From: Marinobacter sp. C7 | GTDB taxonomy: Bacteria; Pseudomonadota; Gammaproteobacteria; Pseudomonadales; Oleiphilaceae | Reading direction: 5' to 3' | Length of the DNA: 64,000 nt | Assembly: GCF_022343555.1 (NCBI RefSeq) | Contig: NZ_JAKQZH010000001.1 | Span: 434,001 to 498,000 of the forward strand | In this document: positions 10,000 through 18,173 of the stretch, one piece after another | Layout: each line of letters starts with the position of its first letter | Numbering within the stretch: position 1 is the first letter of the stretch | Made by a program: the position numbers and the translations under genes | Notes under the pieces: generated by a model | The model's input: only the letters and a program-made list of their open reading frames with translations | The model's database searches: none | What the model was told of the DNA's origin: nothing

Positions 10000-10755
10000 T
10001 TAGATCTTGATGTCGTAGCTGAAGTATTTCTTCATGATGGCGTCGTAGGTGCCATCATTCTTGAGTTTCTTCAGTGCCGCATTCACCTTGTTGGCAAGAT
10101 CCTTGTCACGCTTGCGCATGGCAACGGCCACACCCTGGCCAAGCTTGACCGGCTCGCCCACTTCCTTGAACCCTTCCTGGGACAGGATGGTCTGTTCGCC
10201 CACCGGGTAGTCAACAAACACGACGTCCAGGCGCTGACCTTCAAGGTCCAGGACCATGTCTTCAGCGGTAGTGTAGCGCTTGATGGTGGCAATGCCGCCG
10301 AACTCCTCGGTGGCGTGGGTGTCCATCGTGGTGCCACGCTGGACACCGATGGTCTTGCCTTCCATCTCTTCCTTGCTGGTGACATCAGCAGAGAATCCGT
10401 CACGGGCGAACCAGCCACCCGGAGTGATGTAGTACGGGTCGGAGAACAGAACGCGTTCTGCCCGCTCCTCGGTGATGGACATGGACGAGAAGATGGCGTC
10501 GTATTTGCGCGCCAGCAGGCCGGGAATCATGCCGTCCCACGCCTGGATTACGAACTCGCATTCAGCCTTGAGCTCTTCACACATGGCTTCGGCCAGCTCG
10601 ACTTCGAAACCGGTCAACTCGCCGTTTTCATCGCGGTACTCGAACGGCTCGTAAGGCACGTCAAAGGCAAGGCGGATCTCTTTCCAGTCCTTGGCCTGGA
10701 CCGTGCCGGCGGCCATGGCCAGGGCACAACTTGCTGCAACGATCAGTTTCTTCAT
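10000..10755 (-). CDS. aotJ: Periplasmic amino-acid-binding protein AotJ
   Basis: Substrate-binding component of the ABC transporter, 251 residues. The signal peptide is MKKLIVAASCALAMAAGTVQA with cleavage before KDWKEI. The mature protein has the family-3 solute-binding signature GFEVELAEAMCEEL and the polar amino-acid pattern DPYYITPGGWF, GKTIGVQRGTT (ligand-carboxylate region) and DVVFVDYPVGEQ. It resembles HisJ/ArgT/AotJ proteins of similar length. A GGAG ribosome binding site lies 8 bases before ATG 10755. Neighbouring astDB and astE favour arginine or ornithine as ligand. Confidence 0.9.
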   Translation of the reverse strand: MKKLIVAASCALAMAAGTVQAKDWKEIRLAFDVPYEPFEYRDENGELTGFEVELAEAMCEELKAECEFVIQAWDGMIPGLLARKYDAIFSSMSITEERAERVLFSDPYYITPGGWFARDGFSADVTSKEEMEGKTIGVQRGTTMDTHATEEFGGIATIKRYTTAEDMVLDLEGQRLDVVFVDYPVGEQTILSQEGFKEVGEPVKLGQGVAVAMRKRDKDLANKVNAALKKLKNDGTYDAIMKKYFSYDIKI

Positions 10756-10836
10756 GTGTCACTTCTCCAATTTTATGCCTTGTGGGCTATTTTTTAGGTA
10801 TTTTTATTCCGACACCGGTCAAGATAGCACCCAGCG

Positions 10837-11607
10837 TCAGAACTTGGGAGCCAGGAACTGTTTCATGCGCTCCGAGTCAGGGTTATCGAACACCTTTTGA
10901 GGCGACCCCTGTTCCTCGATCACGCCCTGATGCAAAAACAGGACCTGAGTTGACACATCCTTTGCAAACGCCATCTCGTGTGTGACCACGATCATGGTGC
11001 GGCCTTCCTCGGCCAGGCTTTGCATGACCCTCAGCACCTCTCCCACCAGTTCAGGGTCGAGTGCCGATGTGGGTTCGTCAAACAGCATCACTTCCGGTTC
11101 CATGGCGAGTGCCCGGGCGATGGCAGCGCGTTGCTGCTGGCCCCCGGACATCTGGGCCGGGTAGTAATCCTTGCGTTCGTAGATGCCGACTTTCTGGAGA
11201 TAGGCCTCGGCGCGCTCGATGGCTTCCTTCTTGGGGACCTTGAGCACGTTCACCGGCGCTTCAATGATGTTTTCCAGCACCGTCATATGAGACCAGAGAT
11301 TGAAGCTCTGGAAGACCATGGAAAGCTTGGAGCGGATCTGCTCAACCTGCTTGTTGTCGGCCGGAACCCGTTCGCCCTTGCGATTCGTCGTGAACCGGAT
11401 TGGATCACCGTGCACGATAATGTCGCCCGACGTGGGGGTTTCCAGAAGGTTGATGCAGCGCAGGAAAGTACTCTTGCCGGAGCCGGAGCTGCCAATCAGA
11501 GACACCACATCACCTTTGCGGGTCTCCAGTGACACTCCCTTGAGTACCTCAAGCTTGCCAAAGGTCTTGTGAATGTCCCTGCAGATCAAGGGAGCTTGGT
11601 CCGCCAT
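10837..11607 (-). CDS. aotP: ABC transporter ATP-binding protein AotP (HisP family)
   Basis: Cytosolic ATPase that powers the AotQM permease. The 256 residues show Walker [10 protein letters not shown] (about residues 39-47), Q-loop [15 protein letters not shown], signature SGGQQQR, Walker [15 protein letters not shown] and switch VTHEM. It is the first gene of the transporter run and starts only 36 bases after the glcC stop on the same strand. It therefore either has a promoter inside glcC or is partly transcribed by readthrough from glcC. Confidence 0.93.
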   Translation of the reverse strand: MADQAPLICRDIHKTFGKLEVLKGVSLETRKGDVVSLIGSSGSGKSTFLRCINLLETPTSGDIIVHGDPIRFTTNRKGERVPADNKQVEQIRSKLSMVFQSFNLWSHMTVLENIIEAPVNVLKVPKKEAIERAEAYLQKVGIYERKDYYPAQMSGGQQQRAAIARALAMEPEVMLFDEPTSALDPELVGEVLRVMQSLAEEGRTMIVVTHEMAFAKDVSTQVLFLHQGVIEEQGSPQKVFDNPDSERMKQFLAPKF

Positions 11608-11643
11608 GGGTGACTCCTGAGATTTAGTTCAAAGGCGCATGTT

Positions 11644-12420
11644 TTACGGACTGTGGCGACCGAAATCAATACCTGATTGATCAGGATTGCGACCGTTCGG
11701 CATCAGTTGGGCGCGGATCACCTTGCTTCCCTGCTGTTCCATGTCTTTCAGGGTGTCGCGGACAAAGCGCACGTGTGCCGTTGCCACCTTCTGCGCGGCC
11801 GCCGGTTTGCAGTTCATGATGGCATCATAAAGCTGTCTGTGCTGGCGCACGATGGTCTTGCGCATCTCCTCGCGCGGGTTGAGGTTGGCGACGGCGGCAT
11901 GGACTGTCAGCAGCATCATGCCTTTCAGCCCGCTCAACAGGTGGACCAGTACCGGGTTGTGTGAGGCTTCCACGATCGCCTGGTGGAAGCCGTGATCCGG
12001 CTTGGCGTTGCTAAGGGGGTCGGTGTCTTCAAGCGCCCGGAAGGCCTTGGTAATGCGGTGCCGGTCGAGGCTGGTGGCGCGTTGGGCCGCGAGGAACGCC
12101 GCCTGCCCCTCAAGCTGTTCCCGAACCTCCAGCAAATCATAGAGGGTACGGGGGTGGCCCTCGTAAAGCTGCATTAAGGGGCTTTGTTCTTCGAATTCGC
12201 CAGTCTCCGGAACCAGGCTGGCAACAAAGGAGCCCTTCCCGTGCCGGGTCTCGATGACGCCCCGCCCCTGAAGTTCGTGCAGCGCCTCGCGGATGATTGC
12301 GCGGGACACGCGCAGGCGTGCGGCGAGCTGCCGCTCGGATGGAATCTTTTGCCCCGGAGCCAACCCCCCATCAAGGATTAGGCGCTCCAGCCGGTAAGAG
12401 ATTTCCTGGGAAATAGCCAT
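11644..12420 (-). CDS. glcC: GntR/FadR-family regulator GlcC
   Basis: Transcriptional regulator of glycolate use, 258 residues. The winged helix-turn-helix at residues 5-70 contains PGQKIPSERQLAARLRVSRAIIREAL and GRGVIETRHGKGSFV. The effector domain is FCD-type, with the segment SPLMQLYEGHPRTLYDLLEVREQLEGQAA that closely parallels GlcC of Escherichia coli, and the ligand-pocket residues DHGFHQAIVEASHNPVL. ATG 12420 (MAISQEISYRLERLIL) is chosen because it matches the family N-terminus; the frame is open for 130 more codons but that sequence is not protein-like. Two TGGTC-N-GACCA dyads lie upstream between glcC and the TRAP/glc operon it presumably controls. LldR or PdhR are less likely alternatives. 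Confidence 0.88.
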   Translation of the reverse strand: MAISQEISYRLERLILDGGLAPGQKIPSERQLAARLRVSRAIIREALHELQGRGVIETRHGKGSFVASLVPETGEFEEQSPLMQLYEGHPRTLYDLLEVREQLEGQAAFLAAQRATSLDRHRITKAFRALEDTDPLSNAKPDHGFHQAIVEASHNPVLVHLLSGLKGMMLLTVHAAVANLNPREEMRKTIVRQHRQLYDAIMNCKPAAAQKVATAHVRFVRDTLKDMEQQGSKVIRAQLMPNGRNPDQSGIDFGRHSP

Positions 12421-12442
12421 GGGATTGCCTGTCTGTATACCG

Positions 12443-12453
12443 TGGTCTGACCA
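12443..12453. promoter_or_regulatory. FadR/GlcC-type operator, site 1
   Basis: TGGTCTGACCA fits the TNGTNNNACNA consensus of FadR-subfamily GntR regulators. It starts 23 bases upstream of the glcC ATG, a position suited to autoregulation. It pairs with a second, longer site 117 bp further towards dctP. Confidence 0.6.
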
Positions 12454-12557
12454 GTGGTCGTTGTCATTGTCAGTGATTGATCCGTCAACCAGTGTGCTCC
12501 CAAGCCCCGTAAATATGGCCCATCCGGGGGAATTCGTCCATTTACCATACAGGAAAA

Positions 12558-12572
12558 ACTGGTCGGACCAGT
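12558..12572. promoter_or_regulatory. FadR/GlcC-type operator, site 2
   Basis: ACTGGTCGGACCAGT is a perfect 7-1-7 dyad with the TGGTNNNACCA core of FadR-subfamily regulators. It is 116 bases upstream of the dctP start, between the divergent glcC and TRAP/glc operons. Activation or repression of the operon from here by GlcC is inferred. I could not fix a convincing -35/-10 pair for dctP. Confidence 0.65.
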
Positions 12573-12687
12573 AGTGTCCCGGCTGGACTAAATCCAAATT
12601 GGCTACGAATATCTTTGTAATGTCGGCCGATGGGCCGGCGTTAGACCTGACGCTTACTAAAAAAACAATGCCAACGGAGACGTCTCG

Positions 12688-13824
12688 ATGACCTCGAATA
12701 AACACATCCGTATTAACTGTGACACCGGTGAAACCCCTCCTCGCCGTAATTTCCTGAAAACAGCCGCCGTCGGCGCCGCGTTCGCGGGCGCAATGATGAT
12801 GGGCGCGGGTCAGGCCCATGCCGCCACCACCTGGAAAATCCAGTCTGTGTGGGATGCCGGTACTGTGGGTTATGACCTGTTCGAAGAGTGGTGCGACAGC
12901 ATCGAAGAAAAGTCCAACGGTGAACTGATTTTCAAGTGTTTCCCTGCCAAGGCGGTTGCCGCCGACAACAACGCCCTGTTCGACTCAGTTCGTAATGGCG
13001 TCCTTCAGGGTATGAACCCGTTCACTCTGTACTGGTCCGGCAAGATTCCCGCGTCGGTTTTCCTGTCATCCTATCCGGGTGGCCCCGATCAGCCTCACCA
13101 GTGGGACACCATGTTCTACTCAATGGGTATGCTGGAAAAGACCCGGGAAATCTACAAGAAGTTCGGACTCTTCTATGTGGGCCCGATCCAGCACGATGCC
13201 AACATCATTCACTCCAAGACACCGGTAAACAGTCTCGACGACCTCAAAGGCCTGAAGCTCCGGGTACCCGGCGGTATGGTCTCTGAAGTGTTTCAGGCGT
13301 TCGGTGCTTCTACCGTGAGTCTGCCGGGTTCCGACATCTTCCCGGCTCTGGAAAAGGGCACCATCGATGCAGCCGATTACGTGGGTCCGGCGGTGAACTG
13401 GGAACTGGGCTTTTCCCAGGTGACCGACTACATCATCTTCGGACCTCCTGGCGTAATGTCTATCTACCAGCCGGTGGACCTGATGGACCTGACCGTCAAC
13501 CTGCGTGCCTGGAACGCCCTGGATCCGAAACTTCAGCAATTGGTCGAGGATGAAGTGCGCATCTATTCCCAGAAGCACTATCTGACCATTCAGAAGCGTA
13601 ACGTCGAGGCTATGAAGAAGTTCAAGGAAGCGGGCGACACCGTTACCCGTCTGAGCCAGGAGGATATGAATGAATGGCGCCGCAGAGCCATTCCGATCTG
13701 GTACAAGTGGGCGAACAAGGACGAGAATGCGCGCGCCATCTTCGATATGCAAATCGAGTATATGATGAACGATACCGTTGGCTATATCGATGAGTCTGAT
13801 CTTGAAGGTGTGCCGGGCCGGTAA
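12688..13824 (+). CDS. dctP: TRAP transporter solute-binding protein (DctP family), Tat-exported
   Basis: Periplasmic receptor of a tripartite ATP-independent transporter, 378 residues. The N-terminus has a twin-arginine signal, PRRNFLKTAAVGAAFAGAMM, with cleavage after AHA near residue 46. The mature part has DctP features: GELIFKCFPAKAVAADNNALFDSVRNG, LDDLKGLKLRVPGG (conserved Arg that binds the carboxylate), DIFPALEKGTIDAADYVGPA. It resembles the TakP-like subgroup for 2-oxo or 2-hydroxy monocarboxylates. Its position between glcC and glcDEF makes glycolate or lactate the likely ligand; this is inference. Confidence 0.88.
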   Translation: MTSNKHIRINCDTGETPPRRNFLKTAAVGAAFAGAMMMGAGQAHAATTWKIQSVWDAGTVGYDLFEEWCDSIEEKSNGELIFKCFPAKAVAADNNALFDSVRNGVLQGMNPFTLYWSGKIPASVFLSSYPGGPDQPHQWDTMFYSMGMLEKTREIYKKFGLFYVGPIQHDANIIHSKTPVNSLDDLKGLKLRVPGGMVSEVFQAFGASTVSLPGSDIFPALEKGTIDAADYVGPAVNWELGFSQVTDYIIFGPPGVMSIYQPVDLMDLTVNLRAWNALDPKLQQLVEDEVRIYSQKHYLTIQKRNVEAMKKFKEAGDTVTRLSQEDMNEWRRRAIPIWYKWANKDENARAIFDMQIEYMMNDTVGYIDESDLEGVPGR

Positions 13825-13854
13825 GACCTTCTTGAACCAATAAAAATGAAACAG

Positions 13855-13899
13855 GGGGAAGGACAGGGACGACTCCGAAGGAGACGTTCCGCCTTCCCC
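13855..13899 (+). promoter_or_regulatory. Long hairpin between dctP and dctQ
   Basis: GGGGAAGG at 13855-13862 pairs with CCTTCCCC at 13892-13899, with an inner CTCC-GAA-GGAG hairpin, and GTTTTG follows. It lies just after the dctP stop. It is either a weak terminator or a 3' stabiliser that leaves more binding-protein mRNA than permease mRNA, as is common in TRAP and ABC operons. Confidence 0.6.
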
Positions 13900-13924
13900 G
13901 TTTTGTGGCTGAGGATGCAACAAC

Positions 13925-14629
13925 ATGTCTGATCTCGAAGGTTTCGGATTCGTAATGCCGCACTGGTTCTACTGGGGCTGGCTTGCGGTCATGCCGCTGA
14001 TCATGATGGCCTGGGACAAATGGAGTAGTGGCCATGGAGGCGAGACTGCCGAACCGGAATTGACACCGGGCGAGCTGCAGGCGGAAGAGGAAGACCCGCT
14101 GATCTATCTCCAGTTTGAAGGCAACTGGTTTACCAGGGTGGTTGACTGGATTTGCGACAAATCCGGTCTGTTCGTGTCTTTCTGGACCGTGAATGCCGTC
14201 GTGTTCTATTTCTTTGAAGTGGTCATGCGCTACCTCTTCAACATGCCGACCATCTGGGTACACGAGTCCAGCTTTCTGCTGCTGGGGATGCAGTACCTGC
14301 TGGCCGGCGCGTTCGCCATGCTTCACGGCGCGCACGTACGGGTTGATGTGATGTACAACCTGCTGCCGGTACGGGGCAGGGTGGGCATGGATATCTTTAC
14401 CTCCATGTTCTTCTTCATGTTTGCCCTGGTCCTGCTGATCACCTCCTGGACCTTCTTCCAGAACTCCTATTCCATGAATGAAACCACGGTTGAGACTTGG
14501 GGCATCCAGTACTGGCCGGTGAAAGGCATGATGGTACTGGGTTCATTCCTTCTCTTACTCTCAGGCATATCCAAGCTGATCAAGGATATCGTCCTGTTTG
14601 TCCGTCTTGGCCGGGAGCGCACCGCATGA
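13925..14629 (+). CDS. dctQ: TRAP transporter small permease (DctQ family)
   Basis: Small inner-membrane subunit of the TRAP transporter, 234 residues. The core DctQ part has four transmembrane helices at about residues 90-225, including the conserved block FFEVVMRYLFNMPTIWVHESSFLLLGMQYLLAGAFAMLHGAHVRVDV. It has about 75 extra N-terminal residues with one more predicted helix (FVMPHWFYWGWLAVMPLIMM) and an acidic linker (TAEPELTPGELQAEEED), longer than the usual 160-180-residue family member. The stop overlaps the dctM start by 4 bases (ATGA). Confidence 0.88.
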   Translation: MSDLEGFGFVMPHWFYWGWLAVMPLIMMAWDKWSSGHGGETAEPELTPGELQAEEEDPLIYLQFEGNWFTRVVDWICDKSGLFVSFWTVNAVVFYFFEVVMRYLFNMPTIWVHESSFLLLGMQYLLAGAFAMLHGAHVRVDVMYNLLPVRGRVGMDIFTSMFFFMFALVLLITSWTFFQNSYSMNETTVETWGIQYWPVKGMMVLGSFLLLLSGISKLIKDIVLFVRLGRERTA

Positions 14630-16161
14630 GCACAAATACAACAACTGCGCCGGGCAGCAACCTCGTGGGTAAGCTGAGCACCTGGCTGATGATTGCCGCC
14701 ACTGTGGCGCTGGCATTCATCATCTGTGTTGAGATGATCAACATTCTTTTCTACGACCCGTTCAGTGATGAGAAACTCCTGTTCAAGCTGTCGGGCAGTC
14801 TTTCCGGCGTCAAGATAGAGCCTCTGACCTATCTGATGTTCGGTTCCCTGGCCGTGGCCCTGATGATGGGGCTGCCGCTCGCGTTCGTGACCGGTGGTCT
14901 CGGGGTCATGTTCATCTATCTGGTGGGCGACTCGCTGATGCTGAACATCGTTCCGAGCCGTATCTTCCCGATGATGACCAACTCCGACCTGGCTGCGATA
15001 CCGCTGTTCATCTTCATGGCTTCCATGCTTGAGCGCGCGGGCCTGATCGAGGAAATGTTCAGTGTGGTCTACAAGTGGATGGGTGGTCTCAGCGGTGGCC
15101 TGGCGACGGCAACCATCCTCGCTTCCACCATCCTTGCTGCGATGGTGGGTGTTATCGGCGCCGCGGTGGTCACCATGGGTATCATTGCCCTGCCGGCAAT
15201 GCTCAAACGTGGCTACGACCACAAGATTGCCCTCGGCTCGATCATGGCGGGCGGTACCCTCGGCATCCTGATCCCGCCGTCGATCCTGGCCATCCTCTAT
15301 GCGGTCGTTGCGCAGCAGTCCGTGGGTGAACTGTACCTCGGCTCTGTCGTTCCGGGCCTGCTGTTGTCCGGCCTCTACATCGCCTATGTATTGATCCGAA
15401 GCTGGATCAATCCCAAGCTGGGGCCGCCGGTACCGGTGGAGGAACGAATTTCCCTGATGGAAAAGCTCGGCCTCCTGAAAAACCTGATCGCACCACTTAT
15501 CCTGGTGTTCCTGGTTCTGGGCCTGCTGTTTGGTGGTATTGCAACGCCCGTTGAGGCAGCCGGTATCGGCTCCTTCGGCGCGATCGTAGTTGCCATGATG
15601 CACGGCAAGTTCTCAATCGGCGGCCTGAAGGAAGCGTCCGTGACCACCGCCAAGGCCTCCGCCATGGTGCTGTGGATCATGTTTGGTGCCTCGGTGTTCG
15701 TAGGCTTCTACATCCTGCAGGGCGGTCAGGAGTTTGTGACCAATGCCATTCTCGGTACCGGTCTGTCGGCCTACGGCATCCTGTTCCTGCTGATGGTGTT
15801 GCTGGTCATTCTCGGCATGTTCCTTGACTGGGTCGGTATCCTGCTGCTGGCAGTACCGATTTTTATCCCGATCGTGGAAGCGCTGGAATTCCCCGGCCTG
15901 CTGGGTTTCCCGCCCGTGGCTGGTGAAGACGTGGTGCTCTGGTTCGGGGTGCTCTACCTGGTCAACATGCAGATGTCCTTCCTCAGTCCGCCGTTTGGCT
16001 ATGCGCTGTTCTACATTCGCGGCGTCTGCCCGCCGGAAATTTCCATGGGTACGATCTTCAAGTCGTCCCTGGTGTTCCTGGCGATCCAGGCATTCGGACT
16101 GTTCATGTGTATCCTCATCCCCGGCATCGTTACCTGGTTGCCAGGGCTGGTTTACGGTTAA
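14626..16161 (+). CDS. dctM: TRAP transporter large permease (DctM family)
   Basis: Large sodium-coupled permease subunit, 511 residues with about 12-13 transmembrane helices. Family landmarks are GLPLAFVTGGLGVMF, IPLFIFMASMLERAGLIEEMF, GVIGAAVVTMGIIALPAMLKRGYDHKIALGSIMAGGTLGILIPPSI and ATPVEAAGIGSFGAI. The start MSTNTTTAPG at 14626 overlaps the dctQ stop; an earlier in-frame ATG at 14497 lies inside dctQ. With dctP and dctQ it forms the complete uptake system for the glc operon. Confidence 0.94.
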   Translation: MSTNTTTAPGSNLVGKLSTWLMIAATVALAFIICVEMINILFYDPFSDEKLLFKLSGSLSGVKIEPLTYLMFGSLAVALMMGLPLAFVTGGLGVMFIYLVGDSLMLNIVPSRIFPMMTNSDLAAIPLFIFMASMLERAGLIEEMFSVVYKWMGGLSGGLATATILASTILAAMVGVIGAAVVTMGIIALPAMLKRGYDHKIALGSIMAGGTLGILIPPSILAILYAVVAQQSVGELYLGSVVPGLLLSGLYIAYVLIRSWINPKLGPPVPVEERISLMEKLGLLKNLIAPLILVFLVLGLLFGGIATPVEAAGIGSFGAIVVAMMHGKFSIGGLKEASVTTAKASAMVLWIMFGASVFVGFYILQGGQEFVTNAILGTGLSAYGILFLLMVLLVILGMFLDWVGILLLAVPIFIPIVEALEFPGLLGFPPVAGEDVVLWFGVLYLVNMQMSFLSPPFGYALFYIRGVCPPEISMGTIFKSSLVFLAIQAFGLFMCILIPGIVTWLPGLVYG

Positions 16162-16183
16162 TCAATTCAAGGAGTAACACGAT

Positions 16184-16609
16184 ATGTTGACGATCAATCG
16201 GCTGGATATTGCCGACGCACGGATCCTGATCGAGGGCGCGGCCGAAAAGGCCCGCGAGATTGGTGTGCCCATGTGCATAGCGGTGGTTGACGAGTCTGGT
16301 AACCTCATCGCGTTCGAGCGTATGGACGGCGGCAAGATCACCAGTGTGACCATTGCCCAGGACAAGGCGTTCACCGCAGCGGCAGCCAAGAAAGCCACCC
16401 ACGACTACAACAAGGTAAACACGCCGGGCAGTCTGGCGTTCGGCATCCATACCGAGGTTGGCGGGCGCATCAGCTCCGTCGGCGGTGGTCTGCCGGTGGT
16501 CGTCAACGGTGAGGTTGTCGGTGGCATCGGTCTCAGCTCGGGCACGCCGCAGCAGGACATGGACTGCGCCCAGGCCGGGATCGATTATTTCGAAACCAAA
16601 CGCAAGTAA
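16184..16609 (+). CDS. glcG: GlcG/HbpS-family protein
   Basis: Small cytosolic protein of 141 residues, usual for the GlcG (DUF336/HbpS) family. Typical sequence blocks are CIAVVDESGNLIAFERMDG, AQDKAFTAAAAKK, GGRISSVGGGLPVVVNGEVVGGIGLSSGTPQQD and CAQAGIDYF. The family accompanies glycolate, propanediol and related operons; its biochemical role is unsettled (some members bind haem). It is 22 bases after dctM and 91 bases before glcD, clearly part of the same operon. A GC-rich hairpin follows its stop. Confidence 0.88.
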   Translation: MLTINRLDIADARILIEGAAEKAREIGVPMCIAVVDESGNLIAFERMDGGKITSVTIAQDKAFTAAAAKKATHDYNKVNTPGSLAFGIHTEVGGRISSVGGGLPVVVNGEVVGGIGLSSGTPQQDMDCAQAGIDYFETKRK

Positions 16610-16627
16610 GCGCTGTCTCATGTGAAC

Positions 16628-16649
16628 GGGCGGGCCATCAGGCCCGCCC
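16628..16649 (+). promoter_or_regulatory. GC-rich hairpin between glcG and glcD
   Basis: GGGCGGGCC (16628-16636), loop ATCA, GGCCCGCCC (16641-16649): a perfect 9-bp stem with no T tract. It has the same architecture and loop as the hairpin at 9970 after aotJ. It probably tunes mRNA stability between the transporter and enzyme parts of the operon. Confidence 0.55.
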
Positions 16650-16700
16650 ACGTTATCTGCATTCGTGCGGATTCGACGATATCCAGAATCAGAGAATGTT

Positions 16701-18173
16701 ATGAATACCAAGCCGAAAGCCAGCAAAGCGCAGCTGGCGGAGCAGTTCCGGTCATTCATTGACCCGGAATACGTCATCACCGATGACGAAACCCTGAAAC
16801 CCTACGAGTGCGACGGACTCGCGATGTATCGCGAAATGCCGATGCTCGTGGTACTGCCGGAAACCGTGGAGCAGGTACAACGCGTGATGCGTATCTGCCA
16901 CGAAAACGACGTCCCGGTGGTTGCCCGCGGTGCGGGGACTGGCCTGTGCGCCGGTGCCATGCCGCACAAGGAAGGGGTAGTGCTCTCGCTGGCCAAGTTC
17001 AACCGGATTATCAAGATCGATCCGCTCGGTCGAACGGCGAGGCTGCAGCCGGGTGTCCGTAACCTTGCCATCAGTGAAGAGGCCGCCCAGTACGGTCTGT
17101 ATTACGGTCCGGATCCCTCCTCCCAGATTGCCTGCACCATCGGTGGCAACGTGGCAGAGAACTCCGGGGGCGTGCACTGCCTGAAATACGGCCTGACCGT
17201 TCACAACATCCTGAGTGTCGAGATGGTGACCGCCGAGGGCGATCTGATCACCATCGGCAGCGACGGTCTGGATAGTTGCGGTATGGATATGCTGGCGCTG
17301 ATTACCGGGTCGGAGGGTCTGCTGGGTGTGGTGACCGAAGTGAAGGTCAAGCTGTTGCCCAAGCCCGAGGTGGCCCAGGTGATCATGGCGGGCTTCGACA
17401 GTGTCGAAAAAGGCGGCGACGCCGTCGGCGGCATTATCTCCCACGGCATCATACCGGGGGGGCTGGAGATGATGGACAGCCACGCCATCATTGCGGCGGA
17501 TGACTTCGCGCAGGCGGGTTATCCGCGTGAGGCCAAGGCCTTGCTGCTGTGCGAGGTGGACGGCACCGAGGAGGAAGTACATGAGCACATTGCGGAGGCC
17601 GAAGACGTTTTCCGCAAGCTGGGGGCGACCTCAATCCGGACCTCCCAGAGTGAGGAAGAGCGTGCTCTGTTATGGAAGGGCCGGAAGTCTGCCTTCCCGG
17701 CGGTCGGTCGGATTTCCCCCGATTACTACTGCATGGACGGCACCATTCCCCGCCGGCATCTCGCCCGTGTCCTGCTGGAAATGGAAAAGATGTCCGACGA
17801 GTTTGGCCTGCGTGTAGCGAACGTTTTCCACGCCGGGGACGGCAACCTGCATCCGCTGATCCTGTTCGATGCGAACGTGCCCGGGGAATTCGAGACCACT
17901 GAAGCATTCGGCAGCAAGATTCTCGAATTGTGCGTCGAAGTGGGCGGCTGCATCACCGGCGAGCACGGTGTCGGCGTGGAGAAAATCCGCCAGATGGCAG
18001 TGCAGTTCAACGACGAGGAACTGCAACAGTTCCATGACGTCAAAGCCGCGTTTGACCCAACCGGTATCCTGAATCCTGGCAAAGGGGTGCCCACCCTCAA
18101 GTTCTGTCAGGAATACCGCTCTATCGAACACAAGCAACGCAAGCACGAACAGACGGACGCCGCCCATGGCTGA
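16701..18173 (+). CDS. glcD: Glycolate oxidase FAD-linked subunit GlcD
   Basis: Catalytic flavoprotein of glycolate dehydrogenase, which oxidises glycolate to glyoxylate (D-lactate can also be a substrate). The 490 residues have an FAD_binding_4 domain (LVVLPETVEQVQRVMRICHE, PVVARGAGTGLCAGAMP, CTIGGNVAENSGGVHCLKYG) and a C-terminal FAD-oxidase domain (FHAGDGNLHPLILFD, GGCITGEHGVGVEKIRQM). ATG 16701 (MNTKPKASKAQLAEQF) matches the family start; an ATG at 16665 would add 12 unlikely residues. The end overlaps glcE by 8 bases. GlcD, GlcE and GlcF act as a membrane-associated complex feeding electrons to the quinone pool. Confidence 0.95.
   Translation: MNTKPKASKAQLAEQFRSFIDPEYVITDDETLKPYECDGLAMYREMPMLVVLPETVEQVQRVMRICHENDVPVVARGAGTGLCAGAMPHKEGVVLSLAKFNRIIKIDPLGRTARLQPGVRNLAISEEAAQYGLYYGPDPSSQIACTIGGNVAENSGGVHCLKYGLTVHNILSVEMVTAEGDLITIGSDGLDSCGMDMLALITGSEGLLGVVTEVKVKLLPKPEVAQVIMAGFDSVEKGGDAVGGIISHGIIPGGLEMMDSHAIIAADDFAQAGYPREAKALLLCEVDGTEEEVHEHIAEAEDVFRKLGATSIRTSQSEEERALLWKGRKSAFPAVGRISPDYYCMDGTIPRRHLARVLLEMEKMSDEFGLRVANVFHAGDGNLHPLILFDANVPGEFETTEAFGSKILELCVEVGGCITGEHGVGVEKIRQMAVQFNDEELQQFHDVKAAFDPTGILNPGKGVPTLKFCQEYRSIEHKQRKHEQTDAAHG

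Noticed and set aside
12599..12621. TTGGCT...TGTAAT as the dctP promoter, or a sigma-54 site in the same bases
   Set aside because: The spacer is only 11 bp for sigma-70, and the GG/GC spacing does not fit sigma-54.
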